Position numbers and translations under genes: made by a program. The notes under the pieces are model-generated. The model saw only the letters and a list, made by a program, of their open reading frames with translations, was not told the origin of the DNA and did no database searches. Shown in pieces: positions 1 through 12,400 of a DNA stretch of 64,000 bases. Within the stretch, counting starts at the first letter, position 1, and each line of letters begins with the position of its first letter. Source of the DNA: Leptasterias polaris (lineage: Eukaryota > Echinodermata > Asteroidea > Forcipulatida > Asteriidae). Where the stretch lies: NCBI GenBank assembly GCA_037783415.1, contig JAZGTN010000043.1:496001-560000 (forward strand), in the 5' to 3' direction.

Positions 1-1279
1 GTTGTAGGTGAAGGTCTCATGGGTGGATGGAATTGAAAGATGTGCACTGAGTGGTTTAGCTTCCATAATTAATGTTTATATGAAGTTTAAACTGAAAAGC
101 AATTTTCATGTTTTGAACGTGATGTTTATAACAAGTAAATAAAAGAACAAATACATAAAACAATGGACACTTGATTCTCAAAAAGGAAAAAAACAAAAGC
201 TGTAGGCCTAATTGATTCATCCGTTCTATGTCCCCATGCCTGAGGGAGTTGTTACTTAATAATTTCCATAAATTCACTAAATAAGGTTGCAATGGAATTT
301 ACATATAAGGCCATGGATTTACTTTCTGTCTTTCTCCAGTATTGTTTTCTGATGCTCTAGAAGAACAAGAATAGCAAGTCCATGTAGGGTTTTTGTTGTT
401 GTTGTTGTTGTCGTCCATTGTTTGATTGGATTTTGAGAGTACTTAAAAAGCAACAATGCAATTTCAGTATAAGCCTGCATGTTCATTCACATGTTAAACA
501 CTTTTGGGTGGTATCAGGGACATGTACTTAACAAAAAAATACAACCATTTGAAAAACTGATAATGTTATGGTGGAAAAGTGGTACACCTTATTTTGTTTC
601 CTACATGTATCATACATGTAGAAATATCCCAAGGATAACCCGAATGGCATTTCACTATAAGAGAAACCTAAAGCACAGATCTTGAGTGAGGGAATACTAC
701 CCGCGCGGACAGGTTGAATTCTTCAGACAAGGGTCCGATCTATCTAATTGCGTCACATCCTCCAGGTAGTGTCTGCCCTCATCACAAATTCATGTCTTGC
801 TGCCGGCAGATCCCGCTTCTGCCACCAATCTGCAGGAACCCTCCAATGTCATCACGAAATGATCAGAAATAACAGCATTGATCCACAAGGGTTCGCCCTG
901 ATGGAATTGCGGCTTCCTCCGGGCAGGTGGGAGACGGCGGCCGCAGATTAGACTGAGAGTGGAAAAAAAGAAAAGAAAAAGAAAGAAAAAAATTGTTGTA
1001 ATGGGATGTAGAGGATTTGAACTTGTCCTTGGATTTGTCGGTTCCTTCAAAGGCAGCTTGGTGTGAACCATTCTTGGACGGATTTGTGATCTTCCTGTGA
1101 GTTTTCCCTTCTTATCGATGCTGCAGGTTTGATCACATTCCTTGTTGATTAACTTGTGTTTCTGAAGGGGGGATTTTGAGGGATAGCAGTCTCTAGCAAA
1201 AACACCTTGCAACACATGACTCATGACATCCCACGTTCTCAACCAAAACTGACTCCTGTTTGTTTCTCGCCTGTTAATA
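1..1279. other. Non-coding, largely unique sequence
   Basis: I see no recognisable gene. A (GTT)n microsatellite lies at about 391-412. The stretch from about 700 to 1270 is more GC- and CpG-rich than its surroundings and looks unique, so it could be regulatory. An open frame of 166 codons on the minus strand (790-1290) has no recognisable domain, includes a run of Phe/Leu from a purine tract, and ends in repeat sequence; I do not call it a gene. Confidence 0.5.
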
Positions 1280-1606
1280 GCCCTTTTCACACTACCGACG
1301 TTTGATCCGCGTAATTTGGTGACCCATGTTAAAAGTCTCCTACACAGATTTGTATCCTTTCACACTACAACCATCTAACCCAGAGAAAAGTTCACCCAGT
1401 TCCATACTAAGACCGAGATCGGTGAATTAAACCTAGTCCTGGGCATGGTTGAATTTTACGCTGGTTAAGCCAGTTTTGGGTTTGTTAATTCTGAGAAATT
1501 TTAGGCCTTAAGTGTAGTGTGAACACTCCACTTACTCCGGAGAATCTCAGTGTTATTTTTTTCCTTAATACAGATTCTCCTGATTAAAGTGTAGTGTGAA
1601 AGGGGC
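1280..1606. mobile_element. Short inverted-repeat element (MITE)
   Basis: The ends are inverted: GCCCTTTTCACACTAC on the left (1280-1295) and GTAGTGTGAAAGGGGC on the right (1591-1606). Further copies of the CACACTAC/GTAGTGTG motif occur inside, near 1360 and 1512, in matching orientation to each end. No coding capacity is seen. The length of about 330 bp and the lack of an ORF suit a non-autonomous DNA transposon. The target duplication is unclear. Confidence 0.75.
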
Positions 1607-2648
1607 AAATGTTGCCATCTCCAACATCAGTTTACATGTGGACCCAGAAATGTTCGCTCAGATGTTTACTTGCATCACAAACGTGTGTGTGTTCCTTCCT
1701 ATTTGCTTGCTTACAAGATCGCATACTTGTCATTCAGCACTTTCTGTAGACTGCTCCTAACCTTTTTGGGTTGAACAAAGAAAATTTGACTAGAATTGCT
1801 CCTAATCTTGTTAGTCTCCAACTCATTATATTTTAACCACAATCCAAGGAGAAGAAATAGGTGTTCTCAGTTGATATTTGTGACACAAACACAACCACAA
1901 AGGCCATATTTGCTGAAAACCTATCAAAAAGTCTTCTTTCTGATTAAGAATTAAGGAGACGAAGAGAGCTGAATGAAAGAGCATTGCACTGAGCAAACAA
2001 TCTGCTGATTGCACAATTTTCAGCCGTTTATTTGTTGTTTTTTAACAACAATCAAACGGCTATTAAATAGATCCTGTTGAATGTTGAGCCTTACAGCCAG
2101 CACAACCAGTAACCTGTGTCAACACCTTTCCTATCTAGAAAGGGGCTACCGCTGCACACAATGTGCTTTATGTGCAGAGCAAATTGAGCAAAAATGTCTG
2201 CAAGCGCCCTAACGGGGAGCTCCATTCACGCAGAAAATAACAGGCCAGATCAGGGTAAATATTGATAGACCAACTTCCTGTTACATTATTCTGCTGGGGT
2301 GGACTGTTTCCAGATTAGTACTACTGTGGGGCCTGTGTGCATAACCTCTGCAGCAAGAAAAACAGACTTCTGATTTTTAGGGGTGAGCAGAAAGTGTTTA
2401 CGTTTGTTTCATTGCTACTGAAAAGAGGCAAGTTTCTTAAAAAGGGGGTGTTGACATGATGTGGTAACTTTATATACCTATTATGAAATTTGGGAAACTA
2501 CATATGGCCTCTATGCCCTTAGTGTAATTCTAGGCCTGGTTTTGGGAATTTATTTCTCTAGCTGTTACAATGAAAATATCCACATACAATGTGCACACAT
2601 ACATACATGACAGACAATAATAAAATAGCCATGTTTAGTCTGGTAGAT
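1607..2648. other. Non-coding; small hairpin only
   Basis: I recognise no gene. A fragment near 1766-1790 (GGGTTGAACAAAGAAAATTTG) matches the outer edge of the tRNA-derived SINEs at 25.5 and 51.4 kb. A short imperfect hairpin lies at about 2021-2060 (GCCGTTTATTTGTTGTT and its complement). Confidence 0.45.
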
Positions 2649-2863
2649 ATAACAATAAAGATAGTTGTAGCTCTTAATGACTTATTAATTACATTAAAAA
2701 AACTGCATGAGCTTTCGTACCAACAACTACTTCATCAGATGCAATGATGTCCCTTCAATGCTTCTGATGAAGTAGTTGTTGGTTTGTTGCAATGAAAGCT
2801 CATGCATTTTTTTTTAAATGTAATTAGTTAGTCATTAAGTGCTACCACTATCTTCATTGTTAT
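2649..2863. mobile_element. Foldback element with long arms
   Basis: Two arms of about 95 bp are inverted copies of each other around a short centre near 2755. The left arm contains CATGAGCTTTCGTACC and AACAACTACTTCATCAGA; the right arm contains TCTGATGAAGTAGTTGTT and GAAAGCTCATGCA. The ends read TATAACAAT and ATTGTTATA. Nothing is coded. It is probably a MITE or foldback element; such a transcript would form a long hairpin. Confidence 0.8.
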
Positions 2864-4469
2864 ACATACATACACATGTCACTTTTTATCACTCAGCAAT
2901 AACCACATATTGACAGATTTTGTTCATGTACCAACTTGCATCATTGTACCTGTAATAGCACCTAAAAGATTTTCTCCCCTCATTAAGTGCATTTTAATCA
3001 AAGGAAGCTGCCAATCTTCCACAAAATTGTTTTGTTATCAATTGATAATGATTCACCCGCATGGCATTGCAGACAACCCCAGCTGCCATGTCCCTATTCA
3101 CCATTTATAGTAGGAGTAGTTTCAAAAGTATTTAAAACTTGTGGGTTGTCCAAGCAAATCCACAGAGTGCTTTAATAGTCTGTACTTAAACAGCTATTAA
3201 CCACAGGAAAAGCCCAAAATTCCCACTGGACACATTTACTTGCTCTTCCTTATGATGATCATACATACGTAAAAGGTCTGAACTGCCAAATGCTTTTGCA
3301 ATTCCCAGTTTAATATTAAATAACAAAAGTACAGTGTATGAACTCACAAAGCGCACTTTTTAACTTTACTCAAGGTGCTACAGAAAAAGATTCTGCACTG
3401 TATCAAAGCTCTCTGGAGAAACTTTTCACTCAATAAAGATGAATGTCAATAACTTGCAATAAACAGAGGTTTCTTAATCTGAGTTTTTGAAATGTGTCGA
3501 GAGAGTGAATGTTTCTAATGTTACTGGGAAGATTATTCCACAAGTAACTAGTGCAATGTGAGAGAAGGCACAATCGCCATAGTGCATAGTTAGAGATTTA
3601 GGGACTACGAGCTGAGTTGAGGCAGCACAGGTTTTTTTTCATAGATTCAATGCTTTGGTAAAGTTATCAAAACCTCAGACAAAAGCGAAGACCACTGGAC
3701 CATTTCCAAGAGGAATTTGAATTGCAGCAGATAATCAGCTCAAGGAAAGTGACCACAACCCAAACACTGCCTTTCTTTGGGGAGAAAAGTCTTTTGAAGA
3801 GGGACTGCTGGAGTAATTATCTGTGGGAAACTATTCAGTGGAGGATTGGTCAATGGAGGACAATCATTGGTCTTTGATGAAGAGACATTCCTTGGGTTTT
3901 GATGTGAATGTTTGCAGGTTTTTTATCTCTTTTTTTTTGGGGGGGGGGGGGAGGATGTTACCTGAACATTTTGGGTAAATTGTAAAGCTTGGTATGGGAC
4001 TTGTTGTGATTCAGGTTGGGTAATAACTTGATTGACTGAATTGTCATATTTGTGTAATGGGGGAAAGCGGGGTGCCTTTGAATACCACAATGCTGTTGGC
4101 GCCACATTGTAAAATAACTGTATGGCCTTTTTATGGGTGTGCACGCATTTGTGAGCGTGATAGTATATTTTAAAGATCCCACAAGTTGACGTTATTAAAT
4201 GTAAGTGCTGAAACTACATTATAAAAAGAATGGAAGTCCTTTCCCACATCTGTCACAAGAAACCTGTTTCAGAAAACCTGTTACAGAGTGGATTAATTAA
4301 CTCTTAACAGGTAAGCACTTTGGTAAATTGGATTTGATTCATTAAAAGATAAGTGGTCCTTGGATAAGGAGATTGACATTAACATGTGCTGGCCAATTAG
4401 TAAACTTTGATGGACTTGTACATGTACATCCATTGATAAAGGAACAGGAGTTTTAACTTCCCAATCTAC
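2864..4469. other. Non-coding sequence
   Basis: No supported gene. It contains a T8/G13 homopolymer junction at 3931-3951. Open frames here are short, overlap one another on both strands, and show no family resemblance. Confidence 0.45.
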
Positions 4470-5811
4470 CAAGCTTTTAGCCAGGATTTGAAAATAGGGT
4501 GTCCAAATTTGACTGGATTGAAAAACAGGGCGTCCAAATTGTTGGGGTAAATTTTCAGCAAGCATGTACCACAGAACTATTATTGCATTTACTGTGTACT
4601 CCACGTATGCTTTGGGTCTGGGCCGGTTAAAGGGTTTAAAAAAATGAAATCAGCACCGTACAGCCCTAAGAATCGTAGTATTTCGCGCAGTGTTATTATT
4701 ATTTTTAAAGTTTGGGCGGGGTCACGACTTTTTCATATTGATTTCCCCAGTACAAGAGTCGAGTTGCGGTATTCTACAAATAGCCAGCGAATTATATATA
4801 CGGAACAATCGTTAACATTTCAATGTACATGTACATCATGTACATTTACAGTGTACCACTACGAGGCTACGAGGGATAGTTTGATAGTGAGGGAGGTGAG
4901 CATTTAAGAAGTACTGTCCTTCAATATTACGGTGTGCAGTGAGCATTCTTTATTAAACCTGCATTACCCATACTCATGGTGGGAGGTTCACACATAGAAA
5001 CAGACACGCACGTTTTGACTCATAACTGCGCATGTGCGATGTTCTGCATACATTAATATGCACTGAAAGGTTGCGGCAGCCAGAAAAGAGCGGGAATGAC
5101 GTGCCTAGACTTGGTTCCAAGTCTGTGCTCGTGGTTTTTAGTCTACCTGCATTGCCTGAAATAGCGCCCTCTTGTGGATTAACCTCCGTCTTTAACCTAC
5201 AAGTTAGAGCGCGTGATAGCCAATCTGCGGGGGGATTTTGTGTGGCTGATGCAGAAAAATAACCCTTATCTCGGACTTGAAATCAAGTCTACAACACGTG
5301 TGTCTCGAGTGCTGCCGATCTATCACAACCCTGGTAGGTACACGACATGGACATGTACATATACATACACAACGCTTTTTACGTTGACATACATGTACAT
5401 GTACATGTATTTTGTAAATTTGTCTACTGCGTGGCGTTTCACCGCTATAGTTTCTAAAGCCTTTGCGGTTGTTCAAGCCTTCGCGGTTGTTCAAGCCTTC
5501 CCACTAGTCGGGGGCACTGTCTGATGTTAAATTTGATCCCTTTGTCGGTAAACAATGAATGGGCGATCAGTATATTTAAGATAAATTGGTTGTATCTTGC
5601 ATAAAATTACCTTCACTGCAGCTGGCAGGTAGTAATAGTTTTGGATTTGCGTTCGTTTGGCTTACAATTTCAGGTATTCGGATGTAATTTTTTTAAATAT
5701 TATGTCCAAAAAACAGGGCGTCTTCAAGGGCGTCCGACAGTTTTTCGGGGCGTCCAAAAATAAAATAGGGCGTCCAAAAGACGCCCGGACGTATCGCTGG
5801 CTAATAGCTTG
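4470..5811. mobile_element. hAT-type DNA transposon, non-autonomous, 8-bp target duplication
   Basis: The left end reads CAAGCTTTTAGCCAGGAT and the right end, reversed, CAAGCTATTAGCCAGCGAT. The element is flanked on both sides by CAATCTAC (4462-4469 and 5812-5819), an exact 8-bp duplication. CA termini plus an 8-bp duplication are typical of the hAT superfamily. Both subterminal regions carry repeats of GGGCGTCCAAA in opposite orientations (about 4499-4545 and 5700-5785). Inside are a 19-bp tandem duplication (about 5460-5500) and ACATGTACATGT-rich sequence (5340-5410). No transposase is readable. Confidence 0.78.
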
Positions 5812-5819
5812 CAATCTAC

Positions 5820-6390
5820 AATTGTAATATACGATTGACCAATTAACATTCCGGATGCCAGCAAAGGACAGCTGAATGAAAAACAAGAAGTGGCCACAAG
5901 CATGTCCCATGATTTGTTTTGACCAGTTTGTCATTTTGAATTATAATTAGCGCCTGCATCTCTCTCTGTTATGAATCCTCACATTCAAAACAAGAGTATG
6001 AAATTCCATACATCTCGGTGTGTTATTTTATTTTTTATTTTTTTTTTCAAATCAAAAGGGAATTAAGACGATTCCCGTTGGCCCGAGAAAATTTCTGATT
6101 GATGATCCTCTGTAATCTGAGGACGGTGTAAATATCTTGATTTATGCCATTATTGTGAGAGTTTCAACACCCAAGGAAATTCTATGGATTGATCTCTGCC
6201 ATAAGCTTCAGCATACCATAAAAAACAAATGGCTTTCTGGAGTCCTGTACATCAACACTTTTCTAATTACTTTTGCTCTTTCTCTTCTCCCTTTTTTTCC
6301 TTCCATGTTGCCCCTCTTGGTTGGCGTGGTTTACTCGACCGATCTGCACTATCGCCCTCGTTGCTACGTTATATCTGATGTGCCTTACAG
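5820..6390. other. Unique sequence upstream of the microexon
   Basis: A non-repetitive stretch between the hAT-type element and the CFAP410 microexon. A T-rich, pyrimidine-rich tract (about 6260-6310) and the acceptor at 6381-6390 lie at its end. A 110-codon open frame runs through the microexon (6137-6469), but only its CGDLTD part resembles a known protein. Confidence 0.45.
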
Positions 6391-6409
6391 GTGTGGAGAC
6401 CTGACAGAT
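6391..6409 (+). CDS. CFAP410: Probable CFAP410 19-nt microexon (W)CGDLTD
   Basis: The 19 nt lie between a pyrimidine-rich acceptor ending in CTTACAG and a GTAAGT donor. They read G|TGT GGA GAC CTG ACA GAT, so the first G completes a codon begun upstream (TG|G, Trp) and the rest is CGDLTD. Vertebrate CFAP410 has W-x-x-x-L-T-D immediately before the residues encoded by the next exon, with the same spacing. The exit phase 0 fits the entry phase of the exon at 31916. The intron to that exon would be 25.5 kb. The call rests on the short match plus both splice sites and both phases; transcript data would settle it. The exon with the initiator Met (expected to begin Met-Lys-Leu-Thr) was not found between 1 and 6390. 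Confidence 0.68.
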
Positions 6410-9400
6410 GTAAGTAAACTCTCACACATCTTTCGTGTTTCACCTTATTACTTTATTACAGGTAATTGAGGCGGGCCGTAATTCTTGTAAATTGCTCCCC
6501 GGATTCGCAACATACTCCCCGAGGCTTTCTCTTTTTTTTTTGTCCTTCCCCAGGTTGCACTCGATAGTCGTTGAGTTGTTGAGAGCAGTTCGGAGAGCTC
6601 TTAGTTAAGTTTCATCTGGAGGTGGCTGGTTTAGTATCCAGATAGCTTTAAATGTCAAGTTGAACTGCACTTGTTGTGTGTGAAGTTAAAAGACAAAAAC
6701 CAAAGTCAAAACCCCCCCAAGAAATAATCGCTGTTTCTCAAGTTATCGATGGCAATTCAGAGGTTCAGACTGAGCGTTTCTTGCATCAGTACACAACTTG
6801 AGAAATTATGGAATAGAGGCAAGTTCATCATGTACATAATAGACAACATAGGTTTTGCAATCACCATTGGATGTTTTGGATGTTTTTGTCACCCTGTTGT
6901 ACTTGTCTCTCAACACTGTGTTATTGAAGGTTTTTTTTTTTTAAAGAAAACCACAACCCACAAAAACTCATCTTAGTTACCATGCCCCCAACCCCAAGAC
7001 CACAAGTCAAATATAAAATTGGCAATTAAGTAGACTGCCAACATGCGGTGAGATTTTCCTTTGAATTCCCTCAGTTCTTCTAAATTAGTTATAAATAAGC
7101 CTGGTTTAATCGGACCTGCTAACACGCAGTCTGAAAATTGGGCAGATTTAATTGGGCACGGCCAGTGCTAGGGAGAAGGGTTGATCACCTGTGCTTTTAC
7201 ATAAGTGACCTAGATACACAGGTAAAAAGCCTCTTGGAAAATCTTATTACAAAGAGGCCAGGAAAGCTCCCACAAGATTTTCATTACAAAACTTCCGATT
7301 GAATTGCCTTATTTGTAACTTTGTTTCTAAAGTTGATCACCATGTACTTGTGTTTGCCAAAGAGTAATGTATTTGTGTTTGCCAAAGAAGTTTCAAATGG
7401 AAAATGTAGAGTGGCTTTATATTTCACAGTTTTTTGCTTTACTACTAGAAACTAGGCTGAAACATGATTTATCTGCTTTATGAACATAAATTCCACCATA
7501 GTTTTTTTCATTTTCTAATGCTTCTTGTGTAAGTTGAGTTGAGTTGATTTTAAAAGAGCCAACTTATAAAAAAGAATGTAGGGCCTAAACTCAACTTTTT
7601 GGGGGGTTAAATTCGTAAACTAGTCACAGACGTCATTAATTGTGTACTTGAAACAAAAATTTGAGAAGAAAGCTTCACAAATTTGATTGGATAGGTTTTT
7701 CCAAAAAGGCTTTGATTAATAATATAAATAATACATTTTTGTCATTTTTGGAAAAGCGCAGTATAAATGCTTGTTATTATTAATACAATTTTATATAGTA
7801 GATGTGAGCTTTGCAAGTTTGTTTTGTTACTGGGCAAAAACCATTCGGAAGAAGAAGCATTTTAAAAAGGTAGAACAAAAACAACAGAACACCTAACTAT
7901 ACTAAAACAATTAACCAATAAAGTAAAAACTGCAATAACAACATTGCCAAACAAGAACTCAACGAAAGTTACTATTTGAAAACTCTATGAAGATTAAATA
8001 TTAGCATATCAGACCTGATAAAAAAACAACAAGCCATTGCCCCAGTGATGAATAAGAAACACAAACAAAGGTACACAAACCATGCCAACAACAATAATAT
8101 TTACAATCAAAACAGTTCACTGAATTGTTTGTATCCGAAACCAATGATGTTCACTCCCTTTAACTCCATCTCCAACAAGTCAGCAACCTCACTGACAGGG
8201 GGTAAACAAATTTCAAGTTTTTCTTCACACCTCGTCACGAGTGAGAGAGAAAAACATGGGTCGAGAGAGGAAGAGATGGGGAGCCAGCATCTTGCATTCT
8301 CCTCTCGTCCCTCATCTCTCCAACTCTTTGACATTTTCAAAAGTGGAGGTAACATTCCCCACAGTGTCGTCACACGATACCCTTGGTACTCTCGAGTCGG
8401 AAGGGTTTAGCACCTGGGAGGACCAGGCTCCGTGCTGTCGAGCGGGGAATACAGGATGGGCGGGAAGCCGCTTTGTCGACCTTGGATGGGTCAACGGCAA
8501 AACAGGAAACCACCGGGACGAAAATCAATGAGGTATAGGCTATGAAAGTAGGACATCATATGAACAAGGTTTGCTGGGGGAGGAAGGGGGGTGTTTGTGG
8601 AGGGTGATTTGATGGACTGGTGCTACTTATGCGCTTGTTACTCTGAATAATTTGTAGACTTAAATTGTATCTTCTTCAAAGTCGTATACAGATTTGTAAT
8701 ATTGAAAAAATGTTATAATATAATAATGTCTTGTTTTACCTCAATAATTTTTGTAGAGAACTTGAGTAACCTGATATTTTGTTGTTTAAATTTAAAACAT
8801 TCACACATACAAAAAACAAAATAGTTTGAATTGTGTGTTACATGTAAGAAGGTACAATAATGGAAAAATGAGATTTTACGTTTTATTTACTTACTTCATG
8901 AGCATGTTTAGTACTTCAGACCATCCTATTGTGAGCAGTCGAAATTGAAATTGTAATAGTTTCTTTCTATTATTCACATTATGCAAAGCATCAAGCATCA
9001 CTTATAAAGTGTTTTTAGAAAATGATCTGGATTCTGAATCCAAGCATTTGGTTTTCGGTCTTTTCAAAGCATCATCCGATCCATGCTTCTTTGGCCCGTT
9101 TGCATTTTCCTTGCCATTTCCTTCGTCAAAGACCATGTTTCAGTTCCATGCGTCATAGATGGCAAAACACACTGGTTGAAAAGTTTCTTTTTAGACAGTT
9201 TGGTACTGACTCCTTTGTCACTGTCAGAATATCCTTATGTATTCCCATAGCTGCTCATCCTGCTTTCATTCCCCTTCTGATATCTTGAGTCTGGTTTCCA
9301 TCTGGCCAAAGATGCTTTGCAAACTGTAATTGCTTCAGAGGTTTCCCTAATATTTGAATTAGAAGACAGATGACCAGAAGTTGGTGTCACTTTTTGTGGG

Positions 9401-12400
9401 AAGCAAACATTAAGTTATAATGGTGTGGGGTCCAGAGCCCCCTAGATCCCAAGAGGTTTAAGGGGTATTCCTATAATTTGTTTATGTCTGCAATAAAGTA
9501 GCCCACACAGAAGTCAGTAGTTGTCTGCCAAATTCGCCAGCTATCTGCTTCTTTTAAAACCCATTATACTGTGATTGTTGTCCCCATGACACGCTTTGAA
9601 AATGGCTCTGCTTGAAGTGATAATTAGGATGCCAGGTTTGTTTACTTTGAATTTTAATTATTTGAAGTGTAAAAAATTAAAAAATATAAATCTGTTACTA
9701 ATTCCGTCAGAGTGGGGCAAATCCAAATAAAACATCTCCCGAGGGCCTAATTTGGCGAGTGGATTAAAAAGTGTACAGCGATAAATTGTAACTTCAGGGC
9801 TTCCTTGAACCATGGAGATAGAATTAGAAATTATACATCCATGCTTGAACAAAGAAGTAAATACAACCTTGGCAACCTGCTTGTAGGACATCAGTTATCC
9901 CCACATTCCACAGTAAGATTTGATTATATTGAAACAGTATAAAACCCATCACTGTCACATTACTACCCACCTCTTGCCACATTACCCTGCTATTTGTTGA
10001 TACTCCTCCTCTCCACTATTTTCCCAACATTGCAACCTGGCAAATTGGAGGTCTTCTTGTTTTTAACTGCTTCCTTGGCTTGTGGGCAAGGGGGGTCATG
10101 GTCAAGCGGCCAGTAAAGGTAGTCTGTCCCCCCCACCCGCATCCAACCACCTGGCACCTGTGATAACAGCAAAGAGGGTTTCTCTACATGGGAAGGATCG
10201 CCAGGTATGTGGATCATGCAGCTAGAGTTACCAGCTTGTCTCCCTCAACTGTCAAATCATATTGGAATTAGCGCTCAATTGAGGATACAATTAAGCCTGG
10301 ATTCAGACGCTTGAATGGCCCCGCAGTATTTGGGTTTGCCTGCTGCTGCCTGCCTGCCTGCCGCTCTTCCTGTAGTTTCTCAATGTTAATTTTACAGGAA
10401 GAGGAAGAAGAAGAAGAAGAAGCAGAATGGGGAAAAAAATATATGACAACGGTAAACTTCTCAGAGGAGGATCTCCTCAGACAGGTTCTGCCCACTCAGA
10501 GAGGCAGACCTTGGTGTTGTATTTCTGGTGTGGCTTTCAGTGCTCCTCGGTTTTCCCAGCTTTCCCAGTGAGGCTTGTCGGATTACAAAATTGAAGGCAT
10601 TTTACACTCAAGTTTGGTGTAAATTTGCATTACTGACTGACATCTTAGCTATAGATGTGGGGGATGGGAGGGAAAATAAAAAGGCTTTAGGATTTTCTTT
10701 TTTAAGTCATAACTTCTAATTATCACCTTTCTAAAGCCGTGTTCCCATTGGACTTTTTCTTCCGCGGCCACGCGGAAACTTACCGTGACTGGATTAGATG
10801 TAATTCTACCGTGCGTTCCCACCTGGACTTAAATTCCGCGATGGAACAGTTAACTCGCTGTTCGAAACTGGCAGAATGTACACATTGCGGGCGCTGTGCA
10901 CAGTCACCTTTGACCTATGCAGGATATGACGTGACTGTGACGTAGTTTTCTCGCACTGAATTCATCCACATTTTCACGTTTATCTAGCCCAATTAAACTC
11001 CTCACAAAATTGATAAAATCTGCCATGTTTCTAACCACAGTAAAGCAAAAACTTGCTGCCGCTGGACGAGATAGAAAAGGCGTTATTTTTGTATTGCATG
11101 TACACACGCTACATACCACACGGCCATCAGTGCAAATGAAACAGGGAACCATACCATTTTCGCGCGCCCTCTGTGTATAGTTGTGTCGTAAACAGGAAGT
11201 GGTGTTGTTTGTATAGCGTTTTACACCGTGGTCGCGGTAGGTTTACAGCGTGGAGCGTTCCCATTGGACTTTTTAGCGGCCCTGTTAAGTTACCGTGGAT
11301 GAGCGGAAGTCTTCCGCGACCTCCTTCGGCCTGTTAGTTTTACATCACGGCCGCGGTAAGTTGACAGGGAGGTCAGTTTACCATGCGTTCCCATTGGATT
11401 TAATTTTGTCATTCTACAGAAAAGTCGCGGTACTTTAGCAAAAATAAGTCCAATGGGAACACGGCTTTAACTGTAGTTCTTGCCTTGAAGGAGAGGATAC
11501 AGAAAAGCAGTTAGCTGGTTAAAAGCTGACGTCTTCCATTTCACCTTTCTGCCTAGAACCAATCCATCTTTTTTGATGAGAATGTACGTGTTATAAAATG
11601 AAAAGTCACAAACCATACATCAGTTGAAATCTGGAGCGATATAAATGGCTTTTGAATATTTCTGTCAGTTTGGCCTCGATTCTGAAAAAAAGAGAAAATG
11701 TTTTCATGCTCAGAGTTTGGGTTTACTGGTTGGAAATATAGTTATGGAAATATAGCTATAACGGACATGTTTCTGTGAGGATTTGTGTCATTTCTAGCAC
11801 TCTAAATCAAGGAAAAGGCAGTCTGAATCATCGGGCCGTCGGAAGGAATTATGAAATGCAACTGTGCTGGGAATTACACCCCTAAATCTTGTGTCTGGTT
11901 TTCCATTTCCTTTTAATGCCCGCCGACAAAAGCGGCACAATGGCCATGGTGAATTATTCACCAATGCTAAGGCGAGGAGCTTGACGTTCTCAAGAGGAGA
12001 GAGGGTGAAAAAGAAGAAAAAAAAAAAAGCCTGGTAGCTATCCTCCTCAGTCTTCATCAGTGAGTCCGTCTGTGGGATTTGAGGCATTGGCAGCGGCAGT
12101 TGTTTTGTCCCCCCTCAACAATGAAAGCTTCCCTTTGAAATCCACGGCACCCAAAAGGAAATATATAAATAAAAAATAACCACCAAAGAACACTTCCCCC
12201 TGTGGAATTGACGCAGGCTTAATGCCTTGTCCAAGTTTTTTGAAGACCTTATACATATTTTAAATTGCCGAGATGGGTCGCTGTCAGTTTCTGTTTTGAG
12301 CGCAAGTCATTAGAATTCGTGACTACTTATTCGTGACTAGGAGCCTGTGGATTTCCCACACAGCTGCAGCAGCAATTGAGGAATTTCATTCTCATACATG

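Noticed and set aside
790..1290. 166-codon minus-strand frame
   Set aside because: Contains a Phe/Leu run from a purine tract, no domain, and its start lies in the end of a MITE.
4520..4560. NCWG codons (AATTGTTGGGGT) resembling the CFAP410 first-exon motif LNCWG
   Set aside because: A stop lies a few codons upstream, no Met-Lys-Leu-Thr start precedes it, and it lies within the subterminal repeats of a hAT-type element.
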